DNA of 64,000 nt from Metallyticus violacea (taxonomy: Eukaryota > Arthropoda > Insecta > Mantodea > Metallyticidae), in contig JAUJEO010000021.1 in NCBI GenBank assembly GCA_030762175.1, forward strand, positions 496,001 to 560,000. The letters run 5' to 3'. Within the stretch, counting starts at the first letter, position 1, and the number at the start of each line of letters is the position of its first letter. Below are positions 46,681 through 58,920 of this stretch, piece by piece. The notes under the pieces are model-generated. The model saw only the letters and a program-made list of their open reading frames with translations. It was not told the DNA's origin and did no database searches. The position numbers and the translations under genes are program-made.

Positions 46681-49600
46681 GATAACTGGTTCTCTTTCAT
46701 TATACTAGTTTGATAGCCTCAGAAAACCATATTATGCGCAAAGAATCTCGAAAAGAAAAAAAATTTTTTTCGAAGTTTGGAAACGTCGTTTGAATCACTT
46801 TTTTCCGTTCTTATTTGAGATAACTGGTTATCTTTCACTATAGTAGATTGATAGCCTCAGAAAAGCATATTATGCTCAAAGAATCTCGAAATGAAAAAAA
46901 TTTTTTTTCGAAGTTTGGAAACTTCCTTAGAATCACTTTTTTTCCATTCTTATTTGAGATAACTGGTTCTCTTTCCTTATACTAGTTTGATAGCCTCAGA
47001 AAAGCATATTATGCGCAAAGAATCTCGAAAAGAAAAAAATTTTTCTTCGAAGTTTGGAAACTTCGTTTGAATCACTTTTTTCCGTTCTTATTTGAGATAA
47101 CTGGTTCTCTTTCATTATACTAGTTTGATAGCCTCAGTAAAGCACATTATGCGCAAAGAATCTGGAAAAGAAAAAAAAATTTTTTCGAAGTGTGGAAACT
47201 TTGTTAGAATCACTTTTTTTCCGTTCTTATTTGAGATAACTGGTTCTCTTTCATTATACTAGTTTGATAGCCTCAGAAAAGCATATTACGCGCAAAGAAT
47301 CTCGAAAATAAAAAAATTTTTTTAGAACTTGGGAAACTTCTTTAGAATCACTTTTTTTCCGTTCTTATTTGAGATAACTGGTTCTCTTTCATTATACTAA
47401 TTAGATAGCCTCAGAAAAGCATATTACGCGCAAAGAATCTCGAAAAGAAAAAAGTTTTTTTTCGAAGTTTGGAAACTTCGTTTGAATCACTTTTTTTCCG
47501 CTCTTATTTGAGATAACTGTTTCTCTTTCATTATACTAGTTTGATAGCCTCAGCAAAGCATATTATGCACAAAGAATCTCGAAAAGAAAAAAATTTTTTT
47601 TCGAAGTTAGGAAACTTCGTTAGAATCACTTTTTTTCCGTTCTTATTTGAGATAACTGGTTCTCTTTCATTATACTAGTTTGATAGCCTCAGCAAAGCAT
47701 ATTATGCACAAAGAATCTCGAAAAGAAAAAAATGTTTTTCGAAGTTTGGAAACTTCGTTAGAATCACTTTTTTTCCGTTCTTATTTGAGATAACTGGTTC
47801 TCCTTCATTATACTAGTTTGATAGCCTCAGTAAAGCATATTATGCACAAAGAATCTCGAAAAGCAAAAAGTTTTTTTTCGAAGTTGCGAAACTTCGTTTG
47901 AATCACTTTTTTTCCGTTCTAATTTGAGATAACTGGTACTCTTTCATTATACTAATTTGATAGCCTCAGTAAAACATATTATGTGCAAAGAATCTCGAAA
48001 AGAAAAAAAAAATTTTTCGAAGTTTGGAAACTTCGTTAGAGTCACTTTTTTTCCGTTCTTATTTTAGATAACTGGTTCTCTTTCATTATACTAATTCGAT
48101 AGCCTCAGTAAAGCATATTATGCGCAAAGAATCTCGAAAAGAAAAAAAAATTTTTCGAAGTTTGGAAACGTCGTTAGAATCACTTTTTTTCCGTTCTTAT
48201 TTGAGATAACTGGTTCTCTTTCATTATAGTAGTTTGATAGCCTCAGAAAAGCATATTATGCTCAAAGAATCTCGAAATGAAAAAAATTTTTTTTCGAAGT
48301 TTGGAAACTTCCTTAGAATCACTTTTTTTCCATTCTTATTTGAGATAACTGGTTCTCTTTCCTTATACTAGTTTGATAGCCTCAGAAAAGCATATTATGA
48401 ACAAAGAATCTCGAAAAGAAAAAAATTTTTCTTCGAAGTTTGGAAACTTCGTTTGAATCACTATTTTCCGTTCTTATTTGAGATTACTGGTTCTCTTTCA
48501 TTATACTCGTTTGATAGCCTCAGTAAAGCATATTATGCGCAAAGAATCTGGAAAAGAAAAAAAATTTTTTTCGATGTTTGGAAACTTCGTTAGAATCACT
48601 TTTTTTCCGTTCTTATTTGAGAAAACTGGTTCTCTTTCATTATACTACTTTGATAGCCTCAGAAAAGCATATTATGCACAAAGAATCTCGAAAAGAAAAA
48701 AATTTTTTTTCGAAGTTTGGAAACTTCGTTTGAATCACTTTTTTTCCGTTCTTATTTGAGATAACTGGTTCTCTTTCATTGTACTAGTTTGATAGCCTCA
48801 GTAAAGCATATTATGCACAAAATATCTCGAAAAAAAAAAAATGTTTTTCGAAGTTTGGAAACTTCATTAGAATCACTTTTTTTCCGTTCTTATTTGAGAT
48901 AACTGGTTCTCTTTCATTATACTAGTTTGATAGCCTCAGTAAAGCATATTATGCGCAAAGAATCTGGAAAAGAAAAAAAAATTTTTTCGAAGTTTGGAAA
49001 CTTCGTTAGAATCACTTTTTTCCGTTCTTATTTGAGATAACTGGTTCTCTTTCATTATACTAGTTTGATAGCCTCAGAAAAGCATATTATGCGCAAAGAA
49101 TCTCGAAAAGAAAAAAGTTTTTTTTCGAAGTTTGGAAAATTCGTTTGAATCACTTTTTTTCCGCTCTTATTTGAGATAACTGTTTCTCTTTCATTATACT
49201 AGTTTGATAGCCTCAGCAAAGCATATTATGCACAAAGAATCTCGAAAAGAAAAAAATTTTTTTTCGAAGTTAGGAAACTTCGTTAGAATCACTTTTTTTC
49301 CGTTCTTATTTGAGATAACTGGTTCTCTTTCATTATACTAGTTTGATAGCCTCAGCAAAGCATATTATGCACAAAGAATCTCGAAAAGAAAAAAATTTTT
49401 TTCGAAGTTTGGAAACTTCGTTTGAATCACTTTTTTTCCGTTCTTATTTGAGATAACTGGTTCTCCTTCATTATACTAGTTTGATAGCCTCAGTAAAGCA
49501 TATTATGCACAAAGAATCTCGAAAAGACAAAAGTTTTTTTTCCAAGTTGCGAAACTTCGTTTGAATCCCTTTTTTTCCGTTCTAATTTGAGATAACTGGT

Positions 49601-50284
49601 ACTCTTTCATTATACTAATTTGATAGCCTCAGTAAAGCATATTATGTGCAAAGAATCTCGAAAAGAAAAAAAATTATTTTCGAAGTTTGGAAACTTCGTT
49701 AGAGTCACTGTTTTTCCGTTCTTATTTTAGATAACTGGTTCTCTTTCATTATACTAATTTGATAGCCTCAGTAAAGCATATTATGCGCAAAGAATCTCGA
49801 AAAGAAAAAAAAATTTTTCGAAGTTTGGAAACGTCGTTAGAATCACTTTTTTTCCGTTCTTATTTGAGATAACTGGTTCTCTTTCATTATACTAGTTCGA
49901 TAGCCTCAGAAAGGCATATTATGCGCAAAGAATCTCGAAAAGAAAAAAGTTTTTTTTCGAAGTTTGGAAACTTCGTTTGAATAACTTTTTTTCCGTTCTT
50001 ATTTGAAATAACTGGTTCTCTTTCATTATACTAGTTTGATAGCCTCAGAAAAGCATCTTATGCGCAAAGAATCTCGAAAAGAAAAAATTTTTTTTTCGAA
50101 GTTTGGAAACTTCGTTAGAATCACTTTTTTTCCGTTCTTATTTGAGATTACTGGTTCTCTTTAATTATAGTAGTTTGATAGCCTCAGAAAAGCATATTAT
50201 GCTTAAAGAATCTCGAAAAGAAAAAAAATTTTTTTCGAAGTTAGGAAACTTCGTTAGAATCACTTTTTTTCCGTTCTTATTTGA
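46681..50284 (+). repeat. 26-monomer higher-order repeat, right series, copy 1 (about 3,604 bp)
   Basis: Matches the next unit at an offset of 3,604-3,605. Anchors are AAGAATCTCG at 46741 and 50345, GTACTAG at 48781 and 52385, and TATAGTAGTTTG at 48227 and 51831. Distinctive markers inside are AAGACAAAAG with TTTTTCCAAGTTGCG, TTATTTTCGAAG with CACTGTTTTTCC near 49675-49710, GTTCGATAGCC, and GCATCTTATG. It is a sibling of the 3,610-bp pair at the left end but carries its own variants, such as TATACTCG and GAGAAAACTGG. Confidence 0.85.
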
Positions 50285-53200
50285 GATAACTGGTTCTCTT
50301 TCATTATACTAGTTTGATAGCCTCAGAAAACCATATTATGCGCAAAGAATCTCGAAAAGAAAAAAAATTTTTTTCGAAGTTTGGAAACGTCGTTTGAATC
50401 ACTTTTTTCCGTTCTTATTTGAGATAACTGGTTATCTTTCATTATAGTAGATTGATAGCCTCAGAAAAGCATATTATGCTCAAAGAATCTCGAAATGAAA
50501 AAAATTTTTTTTCGAAGTTTGGAAACTTCCTTAGAATCACTTTTTTTCCATTCTTATTTGAGATAACTGGTTCTCTTTCCTTATACTAGTTTGATAGCCT
50601 CAGAAAAGCATATTATGCGCAAAGAATCTCGAAAAGAAAAAAATTTTTCTTCGAAGTTTGGAAACTTCGTTTGAATCACTTTTTTCCGTTCTTATTTGAG
50701 ATAACTGGTTCTCTTTCATTATACTAGTTTGATAGCCTCAGTAAAGCATATTATGCGCAAAGAATCTGGAAAAGAAAAAAAAATTTTTTCGAAGTGTGGA
50801 AACTTCGTTAGAATCACTTTTTTTCCGTTCTTATTTGAGATAACTGGTTCTCTTTCATTATACTAGTTTGATAGCCTCAGAAAAGCATATTACGCGCAAA
50901 GAATCTCGAAAATAAAAAAATTTTTTTAGAACTTTGGAAACTTCTTTAGAATCACTTTTTTTCCGTTCTTATTTGAGATAACTGGTTCTCTTTCATTATA
51001 CTAATTAGATAGCCTCAGAAAAGCATATTACGCGCAAAGAATCTCGAAAAGAAAAAAGTTTTTTTTCGAAGTTTGGAAACTTCGTTTGAATCACTTTTTT
51101 TCCGCTCTTATTTGAGATAACTGTTTCTCTTTCATTATACTAGTTTGATAGCCTCAGCAAAGCATATTATGCACAAAGAATCTCGAAAAGAAAAAAATTT
51201 TTTTTCGAAGTTAGGAAACTTCGTTAGAATCACTTTTTTTCCGTTCTTATTTGAGATAACTGGTTCTCTTTCATTATACTAGTTTGATAGCCTCAGCAAA
51301 GCATATTATGCACAAAGAATCTCGAAAAGAAAAAAATTTTTTTCGAAGTTTGGAAACTTCGTTAGAATCACTTTTTTTCCGTTCTTATTTGAGATAACTG
51401 GTTCTCCTTCATTATACTAGTTTGATAGCCTCAGTAAAGCATATTATGCACAAAGAATCTCGAAAAGCAAAAAGTTTTTTTTCGAAGTTGCGAAACTTCG
51501 TTTGAATCACTTTTTTTCCGTTCTAATTTGAGATAACTGGTACTCTTTCATTATACTAATTTGATAGCCTCAGTAAAGCATATTATGTGCAAAGAATCTC
51601 GAAAAGAAAAAAAATTTTTTTCGAAGTTTGGAAACTTCGTTAGAGTCACTTTTTTTCCGTTCTTATTTTAGATAACTGGTTCTCTTTCATTATACTAATT
51701 CGATAGCCTCAGTAAAGCATATTATGCGCAAAGAATCTCGAAAAGAAAAAAAAATTTTTCGAAGTTTGGAAACGTCGTTAGAATCACTTTTTTTCCGTTC
51801 TTATTTGAGATAACTGGTTCTCTTTCATTATAGTAGTTTGATAGCCTCAGAAAAGCATATTATGCTCAAAGAATCTCGAAATGAAAAAAATTTTTTTTCG
51901 AAGTTTGGAAACTTCCTTAGAATCACTTTTTTTCCATTCTTATTTGAGATAACTGGTTCTCTTTCCTTATACTAGTTTGATAGCCTCAGAAAAGCATATT
52001 ATGAACAAAGAATCTCGAAAAGAAAAAAATTTTTCTTCGAAGTTTGGAAACTTCGTTTGAATCACTTTTTTCCGTTCTTATTTGAGATTACTGGTTCTCT
52101 TTCATTATACTAGTTTGATAGCCTCAGTAAAGCATATTATGCGCAAAGAATCTGGAAAAGAAAAAAAATTTTTTTCGATGTTTGGAAACTTCGTTAGAAT
52201 CACTTTTTTTCCGTTCTTATTTGAGATAACTGGTTCTCTTTCATTATACTAGTTTGATAGCCTCAGAAAAGCATATTATGCACAAAGAATCTCGAAAAGA
52301 AAAAAATTTTTTTTCGAAGTTTGGAAACTTCGTTTGAATCACTTTTTTTCCGTTCTTATTTGAGATAACTGGTTCTCTTTCATTGTACTAGTTTGATAGC
52401 CTCAGTAAAGCATATTATGCACAAAATATCTCGAAAAGAAAAAAAATGTTTTTCGAAGTTTGGAAACTTCATTAGAATCACTTTTTTTCCGTTCTTATTT
52501 GAGATAACTGGTTCTCTTTCATTATACTAGTTTGATAGCCTCAGTAAAGCATATTATGCGCAAAGAATCTGGAAAAGAAAAAAAAATTTTTTCGAAGTTT
52601 GGAAACTTCGTTAGAATCACTTTTTTCCGTTCTTATTTGAGATAACTGGTTCTCTTTCATTATACTAGTTTGATAGCCTCAGAAAAGCATATTATGCGCA
52701 AAGAATCTCGAAAAGAAAAAAGTTTTTTTTCGAAGTTTGGAAAATTCGTTTGAATCACTTTTTTTCCGCTCTTATTTGAGATAACTGTTTCTCTTTCATT
52801 ATACTAGTTTGATAGCCTCAGCAAAGCATATTATGCACAAAGAATCTCGAAAAGAAAAAAATTTTTTTTCGAAGTTAGGAAACTTCGTTAGAATCACTTT
52901 TTTTCCGTTCTTATTTGAGATAACTGGTTCTCTTTCATTATACTAGTTTGATAGCCTCAGCAAAGCATATTATGCACAAAGAATCTCGAAAAGAAAAAAA
53001 TTTTTTTCGAAGTTTGGAAACTTCGTTTGAATCACTTTTTTTCCGTTCTTATTTGAGATAACTGGTTCTCCTTCATTATACTAGTTTGATAGCCTCAGTA
53101 AAGCATATTATGCACAAAGAATCTCGAAAAGACAAAAGTTTTTTTTCCAAGTTGCGAAACTTCGTTTGAATCCCTTTTTTTCCGTTCTAATTTGAGATAA

Positions 53201-53889
53201 CTGGTACTCTTTCATTATACTAATTTGATAGCCTCAGTAAAGCATATTATGTGCAAAGAATCTCGAAAAGAAAAAAAATTATTTTCGAAGTTTGGAAACT
53301 TCGTTAGAGTCACTGTTTTTCCGTTCTTATTTTAGATAACTGGTTCTCTTTCATTATACTAATTTGATAGCCTCAGTAAAGCATATTATGCGCAAAGAAT
53401 CTCGAAAAGAAAAAAAAATTTTTCGAAGTTTGGAAACGTCGTTAGAATCACTTTTTTTCCGTTCTTATTTGAGATAACTGGTTCTCTTTCATTATACTAG
53501 TTCGATAGCCTCAGAAAGGCATATTATGCGCAAAGAATCTCGAAAAGAAAAAAGTTTTTTTTCGAAGTTTGGAAACTTCGTTTGAATAACTTTTTTTCCG
53601 TTCTTATTTGAGATAACTGGTTCTCTTTCATTATACTAGTTTGATAGCCTCAGAAAAGCATCTTATGCGCAAAGAATCTCGAAAAGAAAAAATTTTTTTT
53701 TCGAAGTTTGGAAACTTCGTTAGAATCACTTTTTTTCCGTTCTTATTTGAGATTACTGGTTCTCTTTAATTATAGTAGTTTGATAGCCTCAGAAAAGCAT
53801 ATTATGCTTAAAGAATCTCGAAAAGAAAAAAAATTTTTTTCGAAGTTAGGAAACTTCGTTAGAATCACTTTTTTTCCGTTCTTATTTGA
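50285..53889 (+). repeat. 26-monomer higher-order repeat, right series, copy 2
   Basis: Tandem successor of the previous unit, close to identical in the stretches compared. It shares the CACTGTTTTTCC, AAGACAAAAG and GCATCTTATG variants at the expected offset. It differs in lacking the GCACATTATG and CTTTGTTAG changes and the TATACTCG change of copy 1. Confidence 0.85.
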
Positions 53890-54950
53890 GATAACTGGTT
53901 CTCTTTCATTATACTAGTTTGATAGCCTCAGAAAACCATATTATGCGCAAAGAATCTCGAAAAGAAAAAAAATTTTTTTCGAAGTTTGGAAACGTCGTTT
54001 GAATCACTTTTTTCCGTTCTTATTTGAGATAACTGGTTATCTTTCATTATAGTAGATTGATAGCCTCAGAAAAGCATATTATGCTCAAAGAATCTCGAAA
54101 TGAAAAAAATTTTTTTCGAAGTTTGGAAACTTCCTTAGAATCACTTTTTTTCCATTCTTATTTGAGATAACTGGTTCTCTTTCCTTATACTAGTTTGATA
54201 GCCTCAGAAAAGCATATTATGCGCAAAGAATCTCGAAAAGAAAAAAATTTTTCTTCGAAGTTTGGAAACTTCGTTTGAATCACTTTTTTCCGTTCTTATT
54301 TGAGATAACTGGTTCTCTTTCATTATACTAGTTTGATAGCCTCAGTAAAGCATATTATGCGCAAAGAATCTGGAAAAGAAAAAAAAATTTTTTCGAAGTG
54401 TGGAAACTTCGTTAGAATCACTTTTTTTCCGTTCTTATTTGAGATAACTGGTTCTCTTTCATTATACTAGTTTGATAGCCTCAGAAAAGCATATTACGCG
54501 CAAAGAATCTCGAAAATAAAAAAATTTTTTTAGAACTTTGGAAACTTCTTTAGAATCACTTTTTTTCCGTTCTTATTTGAGATAACTGGTTCTCTTTCAT
54601 TATACTAATTAGATAGCCTCAGAAAAGCATATTACGCGCAAAGAATCTCGAAAAGAAAAAAGTTTTTTTTCGAAGTTTGGAAACTTCGTTTGAATCACTT
54701 TTTTTCCGCTCTTATTTGAGATAACTGTTTCTCTTTCATTATACTAGTTTGATAGCCTCAGCAAAGCATATTATGCACAAAGAATCTCGAAAAGAAAAAA
54801 ATTTTTTTTCGAAGTTAGGAAACTTCGTTAGAATCACTTTTTTTCCGTTCTTATTTGAGATAACTGGTTCTCTTTCATTATACTAGTTTAATAGCCTCAG
54901 CAAAGCATATTATGCACAAAGAATCTCGAAAAGAAAAAAATTTTTTTCGA
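53890..54950 (+). repeat. 26-monomer higher-order repeat, right series, partial copy 3
   Basis: Continues the same phase for roughly eight monomers. CTAATTAGAT at 51001 recurs at 54605, and one T has been lost in the tract near 54110. Agreement fades near 54890-54960 (TTTAATAGCC, then GGAAAATTCGTTTG), where the sequence shifts to the block matching 43571-46008. Confidence 0.75.
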
Positions 54951-57376
54951 AGTTTGGAAAATTCGTTTGAATCACTTTTTTTCCGTTCTTATTTGAGATA
55001 ACTGGTTCTCCTTCATTATACTAGTTTGATAGCCTGAATAAAGCATATTATGCACAAAGAATCTCGAAAAGAAAAAAGTTTTTTTTCGAAGTTGCGAAAC
55101 TTCGTTTGAATCCCTTTTTTTCCGTTCTAATTTGAGATAACTGGTACTCTTTCATTATACTAATTTGATAGCCTCAGTAAAGCATATTATGTGCAAAGAA
55201 TCTCGAAAAGAAAAAAAATTTTTTTCGAAGTTTGGAAACTTCGTTAGAGTCACTTTTTTTCCGTTCTTATTTTAGATAACTGGTTCTCTTTCATTATACT
55301 AATTTGATAGCCTCAGTAAAGCATATTATGCGCAAAGAATCTCGAAAAGAAAAAAAAAATTTTCGAAGTTTGGAAACGTCGTTAGAATCACTTTTTTTCC
55401 GTTCTTATTTGAGATAACTGGTTCTCTTTCATTATACTAGTTTGATAGCCTCAGAAAGGCATATTATGCGCAAAGAATCTCGAAAAGAAAAAAGTTTTTT
55501 TTCGAAGTTTGGAAACTTCGTTTGAATAACTTTTTTTCCGTTCTTATTTGAGATAACTGGTTCTCTTTCATTATACTAGTTTGATAGCCTCAGAAAAGCA
55601 TATTATGCGGAAAGAATCTCGAAAAGAAAAATTTTTTTTTTCGAAGATTGGAAACTTCGTTAGAATCACTTTTTTTCCGTTCTTATTTGAGATTACTGGT
55701 TCTCTTTAATTATAGTAGTTTGATAGCCTCAGAAAAGCATATTATGCTTAAAGAATCTCGAAAAGAAAAAAAATTTTTTTCGAAGTTAGGAAACATCGTT
55801 AGAATCACTTTTTTTCCGTTCTTATTTGAGATAACTGGTTCTCTTTCATTATACTAGTTTGATAGCCTCAGAAAACCATATTATGCGCAAAGAATCTCGA
55901 AAAGAAAAAAAATTTTTTTCGAAGTTTGGAAACGTCTTTTGAATCACTTTTTTCCGTTCTTATTTGAGATAACTGGTTATCTTTCATTATAGTAGATTGA
56001 TAGCCTCAGAAAAGCATATTATGCTCAAAGAATCTCGAAATGAAAAAAATTTTTTTTCGAAGTTTGGAAACTTCCTTAGAATCACTTTTTTTCCATTCTT
56101 ATTTGAGATAACTGGTTCTCTTTCCTTATACTAGTTTGATAGCCTCAGAAAAGCATATTATGCGCAAAGAATCTCGATAGGAAAAAAATTTTTCTTCGAA
56201 GTTTGGAAACTTCGTTTGAATCACTTTTTTCCGTTCTTATTTGAGATAACTGGTTCTCTTTCATTATACTAGTTTGATAGCCTCAGTAAAGCATATTATG
56301 CGCAAAGAATCTGGAAAAGAAAAAAAAATTTTTTCGAAGTGTGGAAACTTTGTTAGAATCACTTTTTTTCCGTTCTTATTTGAGATAACTGGTTCTCTTT
56401 CATTATACTAGTTTGATAGCCTCAGAAAAGCATATTACGCGCAAAGAATCTCGAAAATAAAAAAATTTTTTTAGAACTTTGGAAACTTCTTTAGAATCAC
56501 TTTTTTTCCGTTCTTATTTGAGATAACTGGTTCTCTTTCATTATACTAATTAGATAGCCTCAGAAAAGCATATTACGCGCAAAGAATCTCGAAAAGAAAA
56601 AAGTTTTTTTTCGAAGTTTGGAAACTTCGATTGAATCACTTTTTTTCCGCTCTTATTTGAGATAACTGTTTCTCTTTCATTATACTAGTTTGATAGCCTC
56701 AGCAAAGCATATTATGCACAAAGAATCTCGAAAAGAAAAAAATTTTTTTTCGAAGTTAGGAAACTTCGTTAGAATCACTTTTTTTCCGTTCTTATTTGAG
56801 ATAACTGGTTCTCTTTCATTATACTAGTTTGATAGCCTCAGCAAAGCATATTATGCACAAAGAATCTCGAAAAGAAAAAAATTTTTTTCGAAGTTTGGAA
56901 ACTTCGTTAGAATCACTTTTTTTCCGTTCTTATTTGAGATAACTGGTTCTCCTTCATTATACTAGTTTGATAGCCTCAGTAAAGCATATTATGCACAAAG
57001 AATCTCGAAAAGCAAAAAGTTTTTTTTCGAAGTTGCGAAACTTCGTTTGAATCACTTTTTTTCCGTTCTAATTTGAGATAACTGGTACTCTTTCATTATA
57101 CTAATTTGATAGCCTCAGTAAAGCATATTATGTGCAAAGAATCTCGAAAAGAAAAAAAATTTTTTTCGAAGTTTGGAAACTTCGTTAGAGTCACTTTTTT
57201 TCCGTTCTTATTTTAGATAACTGGTTCTCTTTCATTATACTAATTCGATAGCCTCAGTAAAGCATATTATGCGCAAAGAATCTCGAAAAGAAAAAAAAAT
57301 TTTTCGAAGTTTGGAAACGTCGTTAGAATCACTTTTTTTCCGTTCTTATTTGAGATAACTGGTTCTCTTTCATTAT
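54926..57376 (+). repeat. 2.4-kb segmental repeat, copy 2
   Basis: Copy of 43571-46008 at an offset of about 11,366. Private changes include AGCCTGAATAAAGC near 55035, TATGCGGAAAG near 55608, GAAGATTGG near 55644, GGAAACATCG near 55789, TCTCGATAGG near 56173 and CTTCGATTG near 56626. Confidence 0.72.
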
Positions 57377-57587
57377 ACTAGTTTGATAGCCTCAGAAAGG
57401 CATATTATTCGCAAAGAATCTCGAAAAGAAAAAAGTTTTTTTTCGAAGTTTGGAAACTTCGTTTGAATAACTTTTTTCCGTTCTTATTTGAGATAACTGG
57501 TTCTCTTTCATTATACTAGTTTGATAGCCTCAGAAAAGCATATTATGCGCAAAGAATCTCGAAAAGAAAAAATTTTTTTTTCGAAGT
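57377..57587 (+). repeat. Short satellite linker
   Basis: About one and a half monomers, with CAGAAAGGC, TATTATTCGC and GTTTGAATAAC variants, that lead into the third copy of the 1.3-kb block. Confidence 0.55.
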
Positions 57588-58920
57588 TTGGAAACTTCGT
57601 TAGAATCACTTTTTTCCCTTCTTATTTGAGATTACTGGTTCTCTTTAATTATAGTAGTTTGATAGCCTCAGAAAAGCATATTATGCACAAAGAATCTCGA
57701 AAAGAAAAAAAATTTTTTTCGAAGTTAGGAAACTTCGTTAGAATCACTTTTTTTCCGTTCTTATTTGAGATAACTGGTTCTCTTTCATTATACTAGTTTG
57801 ATAGCCTCAGCAAAGCATATTATTCACAAAGAATCTCGAAAAGAAAAAAATTTTTTTTCGAAGTTTGGAAACGTCGTTTGAATTACTTTTATTCCGTTCT
57901 TATTTGAGATAACTGGTTCTCTTTCACTATACTAGTTTGATAGCCTCAGTAAAGCATATTATGCACAAAGAATCTCGAAAAGAAAAAAGTTTTTTTTCGA
58001 AGTTTCGAAACTTCGTTTGACTCACTTTTTTTCCGTTCTAATTTGACATAACTGGTTCTCTTTCATTATACTAATTTGATAGCCTCAGTAAAGCATATTA
58101 TGTGCAAAGAATCTCGAAAAGAAAAAAATTTTTTTTCGAAGTTTGGAAACTTCGTTAGAATCACTTTTTTTCCGTTCTTATTTTAGGTAACTGGTTCTCT
58201 TTCATTATACTAATTTGATAGCCTCAGTAAAGCATATTATGCGCAAAGAATCTTGAAAAGAAAAAAAAATTTTTTCGAAGTTTGGAAACGTCGTTAGAAT
58301 CACTTTTTTTCCGTTCTTATTTGAGATAACTGGTTCTCTTTCATTATACTAGTTTGATAGCCTCAGAAATGCATATTATGCGCAAAGAATCTCGAAAAGA
58401 AAAAAGTTTTTTTTCGAAGTTTGGAAACTTCGTTTGAATAACTTTTTTTCCGTTCTTATTTGAGATAACTGGTTCTCTTTCATTATACTAGTTTGATAGC
58501 CTCAGAAAAGCATATTATGCGCAAAGAATCTCGAAAAGAAAAAAATTTTTTTTACAGTTTGGAAACTTCGTTAGAATCACTTTTTTTCCGTTCTTATTTG
58601 AGATAACTGGTTCTCTTTCATTATACTAGTTTGATAGCCTCAGAAAAGCATATTATGTGCCAAGAATTTCGAAAAGAAAAAAAATTTTTTTCGAAGTTTG
58701 GAAACTTCGTTAGAATCACTTTTTTTCCGTTCTTATTTGAAATAACTGGTTCTCTTTCATGATACTAGTTTGATAGCCTCAGAAATTCATATTATGCGCA
58801 AAGAATCTCGAAAAGAAAAAATTTTTTTTCGATGTTTGGAAACTTTGTTAGAATCACTTTTTTTCCGTTCTTATTTGAGATAACTGGTTCTCTTTCATTA
58901 TACTAGTTTGATAGCCTCAG
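57588..58920 (+). repeat. 1.3-kb block, copy 3 of 3
   Basis: Matches 17344-18680 and 23866-25190. It keeps the perfect palindrome at 57998. Private changes include CTTTTTTCCCTTC near 57611, GAATTACTTTTATTCC near 57880 and a rearranged tract TTTTTTTTACAGTTTGG near 58546, where the usual TCGAAG is lost. Confidence 0.8.
57998..58015. other. Perfect 18-bp palindrome CGAAGTTTCGAAACTTCG
   Basis: Second exact copy of the fully self-complementary junction dyad, in the third copy of the 1.3-kb block. Its flanks, GTTTTTTTT before and TTTGACTCAC after, are the same as at 17755. Confidence 0.85.
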
